NCBI RefSeq assembly: GCF_004212215.1 | Contig: NZ_QVFV01000009.1 | Location: 62,001-126,000, forward strand | DNA: 64,000 bases | From: Leptolyngbya iicbica LK | GTDB lineage: Bacteria; Cyanobacteriota; Cyanobacteriia; Phormidesmidales; Phormidesmidaceae | Direction: 5' to 3' | Part shown: piece after piece, positions 25,626 to 35,142 of the stretch | How the letters are laid out: every line of letters starts with the position of its first letter | Numbering within the stretch: position 1 is the stretch's first letter | Position numbers and translations under genes: made by a program | Notes under the pieces: model-generated | The model's input: only the letters and a program-made list of their open reading frames with translations | Told to the model about the DNA's origin: nothing | Databases searched by the model: none

Positions 25626-26489
25626 ATGGCATTAACCGAAGGCTACAAAGTGCAGGTGGGCAAACTGGACTGGTTTTATCGGGATGAGCCGCCCACCCAG
25701 ACGAGTAGCGATCGCCTGCCAGTACTGCTGCTACACGGGTTAGTGTCCCAGAGTTACAGCTGGCGCGATGTGATGCCTAAGCTGAACGAACAAGGCTTTC
25801 GGGCGATCGCCCCTGATTGGATTGGGCACGGCTTTTCCTGCTTTCCCGAAAAACGCGACTTCGCCTACACTGCCGATGCCTTCGTCACTGAGTTGGGCAA
25901 CTTTTTGACCGCTCTAGAAATTGACAAAGTGCATCTGGTGGCTCAGGGATTTATGGGCGTCTATGGCGTGCTCTTTGCCCTGCGCCATCCCGAGCGGGTC
26001 GAGCGATTGGTCATCATCAACACCCCCCTCGCCCCCGAGGTGAAATTGCCGGGGGCCATTCGCCGCATGACCTGGCCCCTAGCCGGCGAAATGATGACCC
26101 AAGATCCCCTCTTGGTCGATCGCACTTTGGAGGGCGGCGGTCCGTATCAGGTGGATGACAGCGATTTGGATGTCTATCGCAAGCCGTTTTTGACCACTTC
26201 ATCGGCGGGGCGATCGCTGCTATTTACCTTGCGCAACTTTAAATTGGCAGAGATCACCCAAGAAATTGCCGCCAAGCTGCCTGATTGGCCCAAAATGACC
26301 CAACTGATTTGGGGCACTGCCGACCCCTGGGTACCTGTAGCTCTAGCAGAAAAATGGGTAGACACCGTGCCAACGGGCGAGCTGGTGAAGCTCGACGAAA
26401 TGGGCCATTACGCCCAAGAAGACTGGGCCGAAAAAGTGGCCGATGCCTTGGTTCTGTTTTTACGGCGTGCGCCCCTAGACAATGCGTGA
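25626..26489 (+). CDS. Alpha/beta-hydrolase fold protein lacking the nucleophile
   Basis: 287 aa, closest in layout to haloalkane dehalogenase/epoxide hydrolase-like proteins: oxyanion motif LLLHGLVSQSYSWRD, then PDWIGHG. At the nucleophile elbow the sequence is LVAQGFMG, where family enzymes have VQDWGG or GHSMGG; the nucleophile position is Gly108. The later Asp (GTADPWVP) and His (EMGHYAQE) are present. By composition it is soluble with no signal peptide. From memory, cyanobacterial relatives also carry Gly here, so it may be a non-catalytic subfamily rather than a local mutation. ATG 25626 follows a GAAGGGGGC stretch. Confidence 0.85.
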   Translation: MALTEGYKVQVGKLDWFYRDEPPTQTSSDRLPVLLLHGLVSQSYSWRDVMPKLNEQGFRAIAPDWIGHGFSCFPEKRDFAYTADAFVTELGNFLTALEIDKVHLVAQGFMGVYGVLFALRHPERVERLVIINTPLAPEVKLPGAIRRMTWPLAGEMMTQDPLLVDRTLEGGGPYQVDDSDLDVYRKPFLTTSSAGRSLLFTLRNFKLAEITQEIAAKLPDWPKMTQLIWGTADPWVPVALAEKWVDTVPTGELVKLDEMGHYAQEDWAEKVADALVLFLRRAPLDNA

Positions 26490-26627
26490 CGCGCGCGCGA
26501 CGGACTGAGCGAGAAACAATACGAATCTCTACGAAGAACGAATTCTAACGATAGATTCTGATTTACCCAGGAGGGAGGCCGATAACATGAAGTACGTCGT
26601 CAAGCAGGGCTTCTAGGCGCTTGGACT

Positions 26628-29432
26628 ATGACCGATTGGCTCCACACGCCTCCTGAGGGGGGCTGGCATACCCTACTGCCACCCAAAGCACTCACCCTGC
26701 TGGATAGTGACCAAGTTGCGGGCCTCTCGCCTGAAACGGTGGAACGTCGCCGTGAACAGGTGGGGGCGAACGTACTCGAAGAAACCAAAGGGCGCAGTAG
26801 CTGGCGCATTTTGCTCGATCAGTTCACCAACATTATGTTGCTGATGCTGATTGCGGTCGCCATCATTTCTGGCATCATTGCCCTTCGCGCCGATGAAGTG
26901 CCGAAAGACGCGATCGCCATTTTTGCGATCGTGATTCTCAATGGTGTGTTGGGCTATTTCCAAGAAAGCCGCGCCGAAAAGGCCCTCGCCGCTTTGAAAC
27001 AGATGGCCTCGCCCATTGTGCGGGTGGTCCGGGGGGGCAAAGTGGTGGAAGTGCCATCGCAAGAGCTGGTACCCGGCGACATTTTGCTGTTGGAAGCCGG
27101 GATGCAGGTTGCCGCTGATGGCCTGTTGTTAGAGTCGTCCAATTTGCAAGTCCGAGAGTCTGCTCTGACGGGGGAGGCCCAGGCCGTCAGCAAGCAAGCC
27201 GCAGAGGCCCTGCCTGCCGAAACCAGTGTGGGCGATCGCACCAACCTCGTTTTTCAGGGCACCGAAGTCGTCTATGGCCGGGGCAAAGTCCTCATTACCC
27301 AAACGGGAATGCAGACCGAACTGGGCCGCATTGCCGCCATGTTGCAGGCAGTCGAGAGCGAACCTACGCCCCTGCAAGTGCGCATGGATCAGCTAGGCAA
27401 TACCCTGGTGACGGGCTCTCTAATTCTCGTGGCCTTGGTCGTCTTCGGGGGGGTGCTGCGCGCTGGCTGGAGCGCATTTGAAGACCTGCTGGAAGTCTCG
27501 CTAAGTATGGCCGTGGCCGTAGTGCCCGAAGGCTTGCCCGCCGTGATCACCGTTACCCTAGCCATTGGTACCCAGCGGATGGTGCGCCGCAACGCCCTGA
27601 TTCGCCGTTTACCCGCCGTTGAAACCTTAGGCTCTGTTACCACCATTTGTTCTGACAAAACGGGAACGCTCACCCAGAACAAAATGGTCGTCCAAGCCGC
27701 GCAGACAGCGTCTGCAAATTATCGCATTACGGGAGATGGCTATGCTCCTGAGGGCCAATTTACCGATGCAGACCAGGGCGCGATCGCTGCCCCAGCTCAA
27801 CCGGAGTTAGTGCAGCTGCTTTTTTGTGGGCTACTCTGCAACGACGCAATTTTGCAAAAAGAGCAGGGCGAATGGGTGATCTTGGGCGACCCAACCGAAG
27901 GGGCATTGGTCGTCTTGGCAGGCAAAGGTGGCCTCAATCAACAACAGTTGCTGCACCAGTTTGAGCGGGTCTCAGAATGGGCCTTTTCGTCTGAACGGAA
28001 ACGGATGAGCGTCGCCGTGCGATCGCCCACGACCAGTCAAAACTTACCGGATGAGCTGACTGCGACTCCCTATTGGCTGCTGGCCAAAGGGTCTCCGGAG
28101 CTTTTACTCGAGCGGTGCCAGTCGCTGCAGCGACAGCGCGATGTGGTGCCTCTCGATGACGCCATTCGCCAACAGATTCTCCGCCAGAATGAAAGCATGG
28201 CTGCCCAAGGATTGCGGGTGCTGGGACTCGCGTGCAAACCTTTGCAATCTGCCCCCGATGATCACGCCGAGGCTGACATTGTCGAACAAGAGATGGTGTG
28301 GCTGGGGTTGGTGGGCATGATGGATGCGCCCCGCCCTGAGGCCAAAGAAGCGGTGCGGCTGTGCCTACAAGCAGGCATTCGTCCCATGATGATTACGGGC
28401 GATCATCAGTTGACGGCGCAAGCGATCGCTGCCGACATGGGGATCGCCGCCCCTGGTGCTGATGTGCTCACCGGCCAAGCCCTCGAAGCCATGGCGCAAA
28501 CCGACCTACGACAAGCCGTGCAGCAGGTGCAGGTCTATGCCCGCGTGTCGCCCGAGCATAAGCTTCGCATCGTCCAGGCCTTACAAGCAGAGCATCAAAT
28601 TGTCGCCATGACGGGCGATGGCGTGAATGACGCGCCCGCCCTTAAACAGGCCGACATTGGCATTGCGATGGGCATCACCGGTACCGACGTCAGCAAAGAA
28701 GCCAGCGATATGGTGTTGCTAGACGACAACTTTGCCACCATCGTCGCCGCTGGGGAAGAGGGTCGAGTGGTTTACAACAATATTCGCCGGTTTGTGAAAT
28801 ACATTCTGGGTTCCAATATTGGGGAAGTGCTGACGATCGCCGCCTCGCCGATCTTGCTGCCAATTTTGGATGTGCCGCTGACGCCCCTACAAATTTTGTG
28901 GATGAACCTGGTGACTGATGGTTTTCCGGCGTTGGCCCTAGCAGTGGAACCCGCCGAGCCCGACGTCATGAAGCGCCCGCCCCATGATCCCAAAGAGAGC
29001 ATCTTTGCTCGGGGTCTGGGTGCTTATATGATCCGCATCGGCCTTGTCTTCAGTGTGATTTCGATTTCGTTGATGTATTGGGCCTACTTTGCCGCTCAAG
29101 ATCCCAATGTTCCCGGTGATCCTGAACGTTGGAAAACCATGGTGTTTACCACGTTGTGTATTGCCCAAATGGGACACGCGATCGCTGTACGTTCCGACAC
29201 CCAGATGACCTACGAAATGTCCCCCGTTTCCAATCCCTTTGTCCTCGCCGCAGTGGTCATCACCACAGTGCTGCAGATGATGCTGATTTATGTGGAACCG
29301 TTGCGCAATTTCTTTGGTACCCATTTGCTCAATCCCACTGAGCTATTGATTTGCTTTGGCTTCAGCACGCTGATGTTTGTCTGGGTAGAGGGCGAAAAAT
29401 TGGTGCGAAAACTCCGATCACCCCGGCAGTAG
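26628..29432 (+). CDS. pacL: P-type ATPase, Ca2+-transporting type (P2A, PacL-like)
   Basis: 934 aa with the full P2A layout. The actuator has LTGEAQAV, the phosphorylation site is SDKTGT with Asp343, and the hinge is [12 protein letters not shown] near 662. Residues that bind Ca2+ in SERCA are conserved: Glu in PEGLP (M4), Asn and Glu in SNIGE (M5), and Asn, Thr and Asp in NLVTD (M6). It should pump Ca2+ out of the cytosol at the expense of ATP. The symbol follows the cyanobacterial pacL precedent and is tentative. No regulator or partner gene adjoins; there is no heavy-metal domain at the N-terminus. Confidence 0.93.
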   Translation: MTDWLHTPPEGGWHTLLPPKALTLLDSDQVAGLSPETVERRREQVGANVLEETKGRSSWRILLDQFTNIMLLMLIAVAIISGIIALRADEVPKDAIAIFAIVILNGVLGYFQESRAEKALAALKQMASPIVRVVRGGKVVEVPSQELVPGDILLLEAGMQVAADGLLLESSNLQVRESALTGEAQAVSKQAAEALPAETSVGDRTNLVFQGTEVVYGRGKVLITQTGMQTELGRIAAMLQAVESEPTPLQVRMDQLGNTLVTGSLILVALVVFGGVLRAGWSAFEDLLEVSLSMAVAVVPEGLPAVITVTLAIGTQRMVRRNALIRRLPAVETLGSVTTICSDKTGTLTQNKMVVQAAQTASANYRITGDGYAPEGQFTDADQGAIAAPAQPELVQLLFCGLLCNDAILQKEQGEWVILGDPTEGALVVLAGKGGLNQQQLLHQFERVSEWAFSSERKRMSVAVRSPTTSQNLPDELTATPYWLLAKGSPELLLERCQSLQRQRDVVPLDDAIRQQILRQNESMAAQGLRVLGLACKPLQSAPDDHAEADIVEQEMVWLGLVGMMDAPRPEAKEAVRLCLQAGIRPMMITGDHQLTAQAIAADMGIAAPGADVLTGQALEAMAQTDLRQAVQQVQVYARVSPEHKLRIVQALQAEHQIVAMTGDGVNDAPALKQADIGIAMGITGTDVSKEASDMVLLDDNFATIVAAGEEGRVVYNNIRRFVKYILGSNIGEVLTIAASPILLPILDVPLTPLQILWMNLVTDGFPALALAVEPAEPDVMKRPPHDPKESIFARGLGAYMIRIGLVFSVISISLMYWAYFAAQDPNVPGDPERWKTMVFTTLCIAQMGHAIAVRSDTQMTYEMSPVSNPFVLAAVVITTVLQMMLIYVEPLRNFFGTHLLNPTELLICFGFSTLMFVWVEGEKLVRKLRSPRQ

Positions 29433-29605
29433 AGCGCCGGATAGGCCCCACACCCCGATAATGACGAGTGATGGAGTCAGGGTCGGTATCGCAGTTCCGT
29501 CAAGCCGTTGGGCCGTTCATTTCGGTGAATCCCCACCGCTTGCCCATCATCCGGACTTGCTACCAGATGCCGCCCGCCCGCCCCAGTCGCTGAGGTGCCG
29601 CCACA

Positions 29606-29866
29606 TTATTTCTCTAAGCGAATGGCAAACCACTGCATTGTTTGGCCGGGCTGGAGCTCAAAATCACAGGCCGTGTTAATCAGATATTGCGCTTGTGCGG
29701 TTACCGTTGGTTGCTTTGCCAGATCCCGAGGTAGATCGGCTTGGTGATCGCGCAAGATGGTCTCGATGCGCTGGTGTAGTTCTTCTGCGGTCAAGATTTC
29801 TTCTGCCGCTCCCGGCATCAACAGCACAAAATAGGACTCTTCATACATCAGAGATCGATCAACCAT
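29606..29866 (-). CDS. crr7: CRR7-like protein (chlororespiratory reduction 7 family)
   Basis: An 86-aa protein. The pattern MYEESYFVLLMPG, EILTAEELHQRIETIL, DLPRDL, AQYLINTACDFELQPGQ and the C-terminus QWFAIRLEK matches the small CRR7 family of cyanobacteria and plastids. In plants CRR7 is needed for accumulation of the chloroplast NDH complex; the cyanobacterial role is less clear. No signal peptide or membrane helix is seen. ATG 29866 has AGGAAAG just upstream. It is convergent with the P-type ATPase gene; no other NDH gene is near. Confidence 0.8.
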   Translation of the reverse strand: MVDRSLMYEESYFVLLMPGAAEEILTAEELHQRIETILRDHQADLPRDLAKQPTVTAQAQYLINTACDFELQPGQTMQWFAIRLEK

Positions 29867-30105
29867 CAGACTTTCCTACTAGCGTCACTGATTCAATCTT
29901 AAAGGGGGCACCGTCTCTTCCCAGGTGTGGGCAAGCGACTTTCGCAATGTCGGTTTTGAGAATGAGCCCGAGGCTGGTGCGATCGCCCGGCTGTTGCACT
30001 GCTTGGCCCGCTGCAACACTAGAGCTGTTGAGAATTAGGGACTAGCTGCAACAAGGTGCCCCGCGATATCACTGCGTTAGTGACAAACTTCATCGGACGA
30101 CTGAC

Positions 30106-30303
30106 ATGCACCACACTTCCATGCCCACCAATCCTGCCCTGACTCGCCAACATCGCCTGCGGGCGATCGTGAAACGCCTGGTGATCGAATTGGGTTATCT
30201 CGAATATTGCCTGGCTGCAGGGCTAGAAGACACTAACCTGCAGACCGCTGCCCTGAGCATTGATACGGCCATCGACTGCCTCAATGAACATCTCGTTCCT
30301 TAG
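30106..30303 (+). CDS. Small hypothetical protein, 65 aa
   Basis: ATG 30106 (or ATG 30121) opens a 65-codon frame with HIP1-containing codons and a helical product: ALTRQHRLRAIVKRLVIELG, YLEYCLAAGLE, ALSIDTAIDCLNEHLVP. No family recognised. Codon pattern resembles nearby genes. A 17-bp hairpin lies 91 nt beyond its stop. Confidence 0.5.
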   Translation: MHHTSMPTNPALTRQHRLRAIVKRLVIELGYLEYCLAAGLEDTNLQTAALSIDTAIDCLNEHLVP

Positions 30304-30393
30304 TGCGATCAAGTCATTCAGTCACCCCTGAGCCGAGGCACTGCCGCTGATCCCTTGAACTGTCATTTGATCAGGGGATTTTGGCCTCTTCTC

Positions 30394-30438
30394 TTCGGCC
30401 TCACACAACTCATCTTGGGATAGTTGTGTGAGGCCGAA
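30394..30438. repeat. Perfect 17-bp inverted repeat
   Basis: The arm TTCGGCCTCACACAACT (30394-30410) pairs perfectly with 30422-30438; the loop is 11 nt. No T run follows on either strand, so it is not a canonical intrinsic terminator. Confidence 0.65.
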
Positions 30439-30883
30439 TCCGAATGCAAACACCTTGAACAAAAGCGCTATCTCGTAAGAGCGAACGGCCATTCGCGCCT
30501 AAAAATCGAGGGTATGTAAGCAGGATTCAGTATTAGTCCGTTCTCTAAAATGCTCTTGGCTGGCTAACTAGATATTCTTGTTTCGCCAACCCTTTTGACC
30601 CTCACCCCCCAAGCATGTTGTTTGGGGCCTGCTACGTAATTTTTCTGATATATCGATCCCTAAGGCGATCTCAAGTCTTGCGCCACCAGCAGTTTTTGAT
30701 GAAGGCTCTATGAAGTATGCGCACGATCACACCAATTTTTTGTGAATTGGGCATTCTAAAGATGTAGAAATACAGTACCTTAGCGATTTCGTAGATTGGC
30801 TCTACTGAGGTGAATAATCCCTCTAAAAAATTCTCTCAAGTCGCAGTGAATCTGTAGTTGCTATTCAGAGGTAGTTAATCGTG

Positions 30884-30985
30884 ATGAAATATACCGCCAT
30901 AGACAATCGCCCCACTTTCGACATTTTTTTGCAATCCGGAATTTCTGTATTTGGCTTTATTTTGCTGGTGATTTTGCTGGCATAG
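30884..30985 (+). CDS. Possible 33-aa single-helix membrane peptide
   Basis: ATG 30884 opens a 33-codon frame ending in TAG. The product has a polar N-terminal half (MKYTAIDNRPTFDIFLQS) and a C-terminal membrane helix (GISVFGFILLVILLA). A GAGG box lies about 12 nt upstream, and a short GC hairpin follows the stop. The size and shape resemble small photosynthetic or respiratory complex subunits, but I cannot match it to a named one (PsaI, PsaM, PsbX, PetL and CydX do not fit by memory). It is too short for statistical support. Confidence 0.35.
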   Translation: MKYTAIDNRPTFDIFLQSGISVFGFILLVILLA

Positions 30986-31343
30986 TTTTGGGCGGTTGCC
31001 CGCCGGCAGTTTGTCGGCTCGTATTCCGGCCATTGCAGAGTTGTGACAAGGTTTGACGTGGTGATTCGATCGCTTCACCAACCGGGAAAAATAGCGCAGC
31101 TAGCAGGGTTGTTGTAAGACGAAGATGAGTCCTGCGCGGAAAACGATTCGCGACTGTTGGCCGCGATCGCTGGGGAGCTGACAACCCCAGCTATCTCATC
31201 TTCTGTCGCTGTGCCATGTATGCCAGGCATTTCCATCGGGGCCTCATAGACAGCAAAATCAACCCCCGTCTAGACGTTACTTAACGGCAACTCATCCTGA
31301 TATCTGTCAGCTATTTTTCCAGTGTCATTTCTACGGAGCGATC

Positions 31344-31538
31344 ATGATTCAAATTCGTACGATGAAGCAGGTGGCTAGCAGCCGCACTATTCCTAGCTTT
31401 CGCTCATGCCGTCGGTTAACCCAAGCCGATCAAGGTCAGCGGCTTGACCAAGGACGCATGGTCATGGGGCGGGCTCAAGCGCTCACCCAAGATGCTCGCC
31501 GTCAATGGCTGAATGGCGTCTGGCGATCGCGGCCCTAG
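31344..31538 (+). CDS. Possible small basic protein, 64 aa
   Basis: ATG 31344 follows ACGGAGCG, a fair Shine-Dalgarno sequence. The product is rich in Arg and Gln, with no recognised family: TMKQVASSRTIPSFRSCRRL, then DQGRMVMGRAQALTQDARRQ. A HIP1-like site lies near the end. It could be real or chance; it lies 85 nt upstream of gvpK on the same strand. Confidence 0.3.
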   Translation: MIQIRTMKQVASSRTIPSFRSCRRLTQADQGQRLDQGRMVMGRAQALTQDARRQWLNGVWRSRP

Positions 31539-31623
31539 GCGGCCAATGCCACCGTCGCCACAAAAGTATCAAAAAGCGTATCCCTACGGTTGGGGTTGAG
31601 AGGGCAAGCGCTAAGCTAAACCC

Positions 31624-32094
31624 ATGACACCTCCGGAAAATACCCCTTCAGAAAGTGATTTTGCCCTGGCGCGTTCCGGCAATGCGGATGCCGGTTTGGC
31701 ACCGCTATTGCTAACGGTGACTGAATTGGTGCGCCAGCTCATGGAAGCCCAAGTGATTCGTCGTATGGAGTCGGGGCATTTAGCCGATGAACAGCTCGAT
31801 CGCGCGGCTGAAAGTTTGCGGCGATTGGAGGCCGAGATTGTGCGGCTGTGCGAGATTTTTGAAATCGATCCCGCTGACCTCAACATTGATCTTGGAGAGC
31901 TAGGGGCTTTGCTGCCTCGAAACGGTGGCTACTATCCGGGCGAGACGTCTGACTCACCGTCTTTGCTGGAATTGCTCGATCGCTTGCTCGATACAGGCGT
32001 TGTCGTCGAAGGTGATGTTGACTTGGGACTGGCGCAACTCAATCTGATTCAAGCAAAATTACGATTAGTGTTGACCTCGAAACCGGTGAACTGA
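31624..32094 (+). CDS. gvpK: Gas vesicle protein GvpK
   Basis: 156 aa, matching the cyanobacterial GvpK length. The diagnostic core AGLAPLLLTVTELVRQLMEA is present, followed by QVIRRMESGHL, ICEIFEIDPADLNIDLGELG-like residues and the C-terminal LLELLDRLLDTGVVVEGDVD, LNLIQAKLRLVLTSKP. GvpK is an essential minor protein in gas-vesicle assembly. gvpF follows 44 nt downstream on the same strand, so the two are probably one transcription unit. The structural gene gvpA and the other accessory genes are not within this window. Confidence 0.93.
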   Translation: MTPPENTPSESDFALARSGNADAGLAPLLLTVTELVRQLMEAQVIRRMESGHLADEQLDRAAESLRRLEAEIVRLCEIFEIDPADLNIDLGELGALLPRNGGYYPGETSDSPSLLELLDRLLDTGVVVEGDVDLGLAQLNLIQAKLRLVLTSKPVN

Positions 32095-32138
32095 GGTAAG
32101 CTTTCAGCGCATCCTCATTGTTTCTCTGATGGCTAGCT

Positions 32139-32882
32139 ATGCCACAACTGCTATATCTATACGGAATTTTTCCTGCGCCGGGGCCACAAGATTTGGAGGT
32201 GCAGGGGTTGGATCAACAGCCGATTCACACTCACATCATTGATGAGTTTGTGTTTTTGTATTCGGTGGCGCAGCAAGAACGTTACCTGGCCAGCCGCAAA
32301 AATTTGTTAGGCCATGAGCGGGTGCTCGAGGCGGCGATGAAGGTGGGGTATCGCACTCTGTTGCCGCTACAATTTGGCCTCATCATCGAGACTTGGGATC
32401 GCGTCATCAAGGAGTTAATCACCCCTCGTGGCGATGCCCTCAAACGCTTGTTTGCCAAATTAGAGGGGCGTCGTGAGGTCAGCGTCAAACTTTTATGGGG
32501 GCCTGACGCCGAACTCAATCAGTTGATGGAAGAAGATGCTGGGCTACGGGCTGAGCGCGATCGCTTAGAAGGTCAGCAGCTGAGCATGGATCAAATTGTT
32601 GATATTGGTCAGGCCATTGAAACCGCCATGACCGAGCGCAAGGATGACGTTATCAATGCCTTCCGGCAACGGCTCAATGCCCTCGCCATCGAAGTTTTAG
32701 AGAATGATCCCCTCACCGATGCCATGATTTACAATACGGCCTACCTGATTCCTTGGGAGGATGAAGTGAAGTTTAGTCAGGCGATTGAGGAGCTTGACGA
32801 GCAATTTGAGGATCGCCTGCGCATTCGTTACAACAACTTCACCGCTCCCTACAATTTTGCCCAGCTCGATCAGTTGTCGTGA
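32139..32882 (+). CDS. gvpF: Gas vesicle protein GvpF/GvpL family
   Basis: 247 aa, as for cyanobacterial GvpF. It starts LLYLYGIFPAPG, has the central GYRTLLPLQFGLIIETWDRV and a C-terminal domain ending NTAYLIPWEDEVKFSQAI and RIRYNNFTAPYNFAQL, all characteristic. GvpF interacts with the shell protein GvpA and is thought to help nucleate vesicles. The last 13 nt overlap the 3' end of the opposing P-loop kinase gene. Pairing with gvpK supports the call; the remaining gvp genes must be elsewhere or lost. Confidence 0.93.
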   Translation: MPQLLYLYGIFPAPGPQDLEVQGLDQQPIHTHIIDEFVFLYSVAQQERYLASRKNLLGHERVLEAAMKVGYRTLLPLQFGLIIETWDRVIKELITPRGDALKRLFAKLEGRREVSVKLLWGPDAELNQLMEEDAGLRAERDRLEGQQLSMDQIVDIGQAIETAMTERKDDVINAFRQRLNALAIEVLENDPLTDAMIYNTAYLIPWEDEVKFSQAIEELDEQFEDRLRIRYNNFTAPYNFAQLDQLS

Positions 32883-33448
32883 TTCGGCGTGATGGTGTCT
32901 GGGCCACTCGTGGCGATGCTCTCAGGGAGCGATCGCAGCCAGGTCTCAGCCTCGGCGGGCGATCGCAGTTCCACCAGTTGTAAATGTCGATATTGCGGCA
33001 TGGCTAACCAATCGGGCAGCGATCGGCGATTTGGGCGGTAAGTTTTCAGCACCCACAGAATGATGGAATCACGACTCCAAAAGCCTTTGCGAAACGTTTC
33101 GTAGCAGCCATTCCATAGTTCTTGCTGCTGCCAACTGCGGGCGATCGTGCGCCGAGTTACCCGCCAAAGGATCAACGGTAATGAATAATTGAGCCAGACC
33201 ACGACGGTAGCTCGTTCCCAAACAATGAGTCGCGCTCGTAAATAATTGCCGTCAACAACCCAATCATTGCCAGCTGTAGCGGCAGTTACCTTATCCCCAA
33301 ACTCTTCGGTGGCCGAGGGCTGCCAACCCGGCTGCCAAAACAGCGCATCTAACTCGATATGCGGAATTTGCAACCTTGCGGTAATGGCCTGTGCCAAGGT
33401 TGTCTTACCGGCACCAGCGGTGCCCACAACGGCAATACGATGATTCAT
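32870..33448 (-). CDS. P-loop NTPase, adenylate-kinase/FlaR-like
   Basis: 192 aa. The N-terminal Walker A is GTAGAGKTT (residues ~9-17), followed by IELDALFWQPGWQP and WVVDGNYL, the pattern of the FlaR-like/adenylate kinase-related small P-loop proteins. An Arg-rich lid region (WRVTRRTIARSW) follows. Such proteins are annotated as topology-modulation or shikimate-kinase-like, but no substrate is established. Its stop lies within the last codons of gvpF on the opposite strand, so the two genes converge with a 13-nt overlap and no room for a terminator. Confidence 0.8.
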   Translation of the reverse strand: MNHRIAVVGTAGAGKTTLAQAITARLQIPHIELDALFWQPGWQPSATEEFGDKVTAATAGNDWVVDGNYLRARLIVWERATVVVWLNYSLPLILWRVTRRTIARSWQQQELWNGCYETFRKGFWSRDSIILWVLKTYRPNRRSLPDWLAMPQYRHLQLVELRSPAEAETWLRSLPESIATSGPDTITPNHDN

Positions 33449-33643
33449 CTCGCGCCCCCGACTGGCGGCTACGTCACTTCATCCAGTATCCATGACTGAC
33501 CCACCTAAGAGAGCCAGGCAGAAGCGCTGCCAGCCGCTGTTGTATTCCCCGCAAATTTACTGAACTTGTAGAAAACTCTTCTCAGCTATCCGGATTATTC
33601 ACCCACAGCGAAGAACAGTGGAACGGTAGATGCACCCTGATAG

Positions 33644-33671
33644 AAATCCCCGGTCAAATGACCGGGGATTT
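33644..33671. terminator. Strong intrinsic terminator, 13-bp stem
   Basis: Arms AAATCCCCGGTCA and TGACCGGGGATTT are perfectly complementary. The + strand continues with further T residues and the - strand with TTTC. It lies just past the stop of the minus-strand gene 33708-34046 and probably ends that transcript; it could also stop + strand transcription. Confidence 0.75.
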
Positions 33672-33707
33672 TTTTGTCTACAAATTTCGCTAATCGGCTG
33701 TTGGTAA

Positions 33708-34046
33708 CTAAGTCGACGGTTCAGATGCTTCCGGAGCATCAGCTGTGGGAGCGTCTGCTGCTGCCGCTTCGGGGGACGCTTCCGTCGCTTCTGGTTCGGA
33801 GCTCGCTTGGGGTTCGGGGCTCGCTTCGGGTTCCGGTTCCTCAACCTTCGGCTTGGGTCTCGGTCCCCGCATCAATGCGGGAGGTACTGCCGGAGCTTTT
33901 TCTTCGCGATCGCGCCGTCCCTTACCTTTGCCGCCTTTACGACCCTTGCGATCGCGGCGATTATCACTCCGCCCTTCGCTATCGCTATTGCCCTCTTGGG
34001 CGTCGCGGGCTGCTTTCTCCGACTTCTTAATAGGCCGTTCAACCAT
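33708..34046 (-). CDS. Low-complexity charged protein, 112 aa
   Basis: Starts at ATG 34046 (an in-frame GTG lies one codon earlier). The N-terminal half is basic (RPIKKSEKAARDAQ, DRKGRKGGKGKGRRDREEK), a short conserved-looking PPALMRGPRPKPK follows, and the C-terminal third is Pro/Glu/Ala/Ser-rich and acidic. It is probably disordered. From memory, cyanobacteria carry proteins with a basic KGKG stretch before an LMRGPRP motif, of unknown role; RNA or ribosome contact would fit the basic part but is inference. The opposite strand also has long open frames, a by-product of the repeat composition. Confidence 0.65.
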   Translation of the reverse strand: MVERPIKKSEKAARDAQEGNSDSEGRSDNRRDRKGRKGGKGKGRRDREEKAPAVPPALMRGPRPKPKVEEPEPEASPEPQASSEPEATEASPEAAAADAPTADAPEASEPST

Positions 34047-35142
34047 CACTCAAACTCTTTTGACACCATCAACGATACTACCGTGAAAGCTCCTACTTCC
34101 TAGACTGATACCCCCAACCGCAGCCTAAATAAGGTGTCTGAGCGGTCTGTGGGTGTAACAATCGTGTCTCCCCGTAGTTCATCAAGAGCCGTGCATGCCA
34201 TGCCGCCACACCTTTGGGAAAAGCCCAAGAGGCTTTCAATCTTCTCAAGCCAAGGTTCGATGAGCACTGTCATGAGCTAGCCGCCCAAAATCTTGCTTAC
34301 GTTTTTTCCTCTGCAAGGTTGTTGAGTTGATTGCCAACATTCGACCCAGGAGAGTCTGACGCTGGGAATTGCTGACTCCTGAATAACGCCGAGCAACCCC
34401 AAGATCAATCAGCAGTTAGCCGCTCCAGTCAGAAGGGGATGCGGTATTTGTACGCAGGAAACTTGCATACCCCACAAGTAGCTGGTGCCGAGCCAACATT
34501 AGTAACGTTGCAACCTGTTACCCCTCACTGCCTGACAAAAGTTCTTTGCACAGCTTGGACTAGCTGCAGGGAAACCCAAGAACAGCAACAGTTTCGGTAA
34601 TTTACGCTGGCGCTTTAGCCAAGCTATGCCCGGAGGACTTTACCTCATTGACGGCAGCATAGGAACTACGAGAGTTTTGGCAGTCAGTCGGCTGATAACC
34701 TTTCATTCTGACGATCCATCTAATGAGGATAAATCGTAGAGACAGCAGTGGTTTTAGCCAGATTGTAGGTATTTAAACATCCCTCCAAGGGAGCTAGAAA
34801 AAACTTAAATATCTCGATAAGTTAATGTTGGACAAATAAAAATAAGTTATTTGCGACTTGGTGAAAACTTATAGGCACAACAGGCGATTCCATTCAAAAT
34901 GCGTTAGAACAAAACCTTAAGCCCGTTTTTAATCGTTTAAAAAGCTACAGAGACTTTGTTCTCTGAACGCTAAGGTGATGTCTATCAGTTAAACAGTAAG
35001 CCCTTCCAAACACGGCCTGAGCAAGCGTTCTCACATACATAGGGGGCATTTTTAGAAGTCATTGAGTCCATTGCTGACTTTGTTAAGACAATCTAAAGAT
35101 TTAAGGCTAAAATAGGAATCTAGCAGCGGAAGGAGATATGCC
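34047..35142. other. 1.1-kb region without a supported gene
   Basis: This is the divergent spacer between the low-complexity protein and the DUF1815 gene. It becomes progressively AT-rich toward 35,100. I found no ORF above ~60 codons worth calling, no tRNA and no recognisable RNA family. HIP1 sites are absent from most of it, unlike the surrounding DNA. Confidence 0.4.

Larger units (their letters stand above)
30304..31343. other. 1.04-kb sparse region
   Basis: This region holds a 17-bp perfect hairpin at 30394-30438 and a 33-codon membrane-peptide ORF at 30884-30985. Minus-strand frames at 30875-31184 overlap each other and show no family. No RNA gene is recognised. Confidence 0.4.

Noticed and set aside
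30875-31184. Two overlapping minus-strand ORFs of 68 and 75 codons
   Set aside because: Mutually overlapping, no family, and one covers the better-supported small + strand ORF.
33745-34103. Long + strand frames opposite the low-complexity protein
   Set aside because: Products are Ser/Gly/Leu-rich shadows of the Glu/Pro/Ala/Lys repeats coded on the other strand.
34150-34700. Possible structured RNA in the gene-empty region
   Set aside because: I looked for tRNA, tmRNA, RNase P, 6S and SRP RNA signatures and could not match any; left as unexplained spacer.
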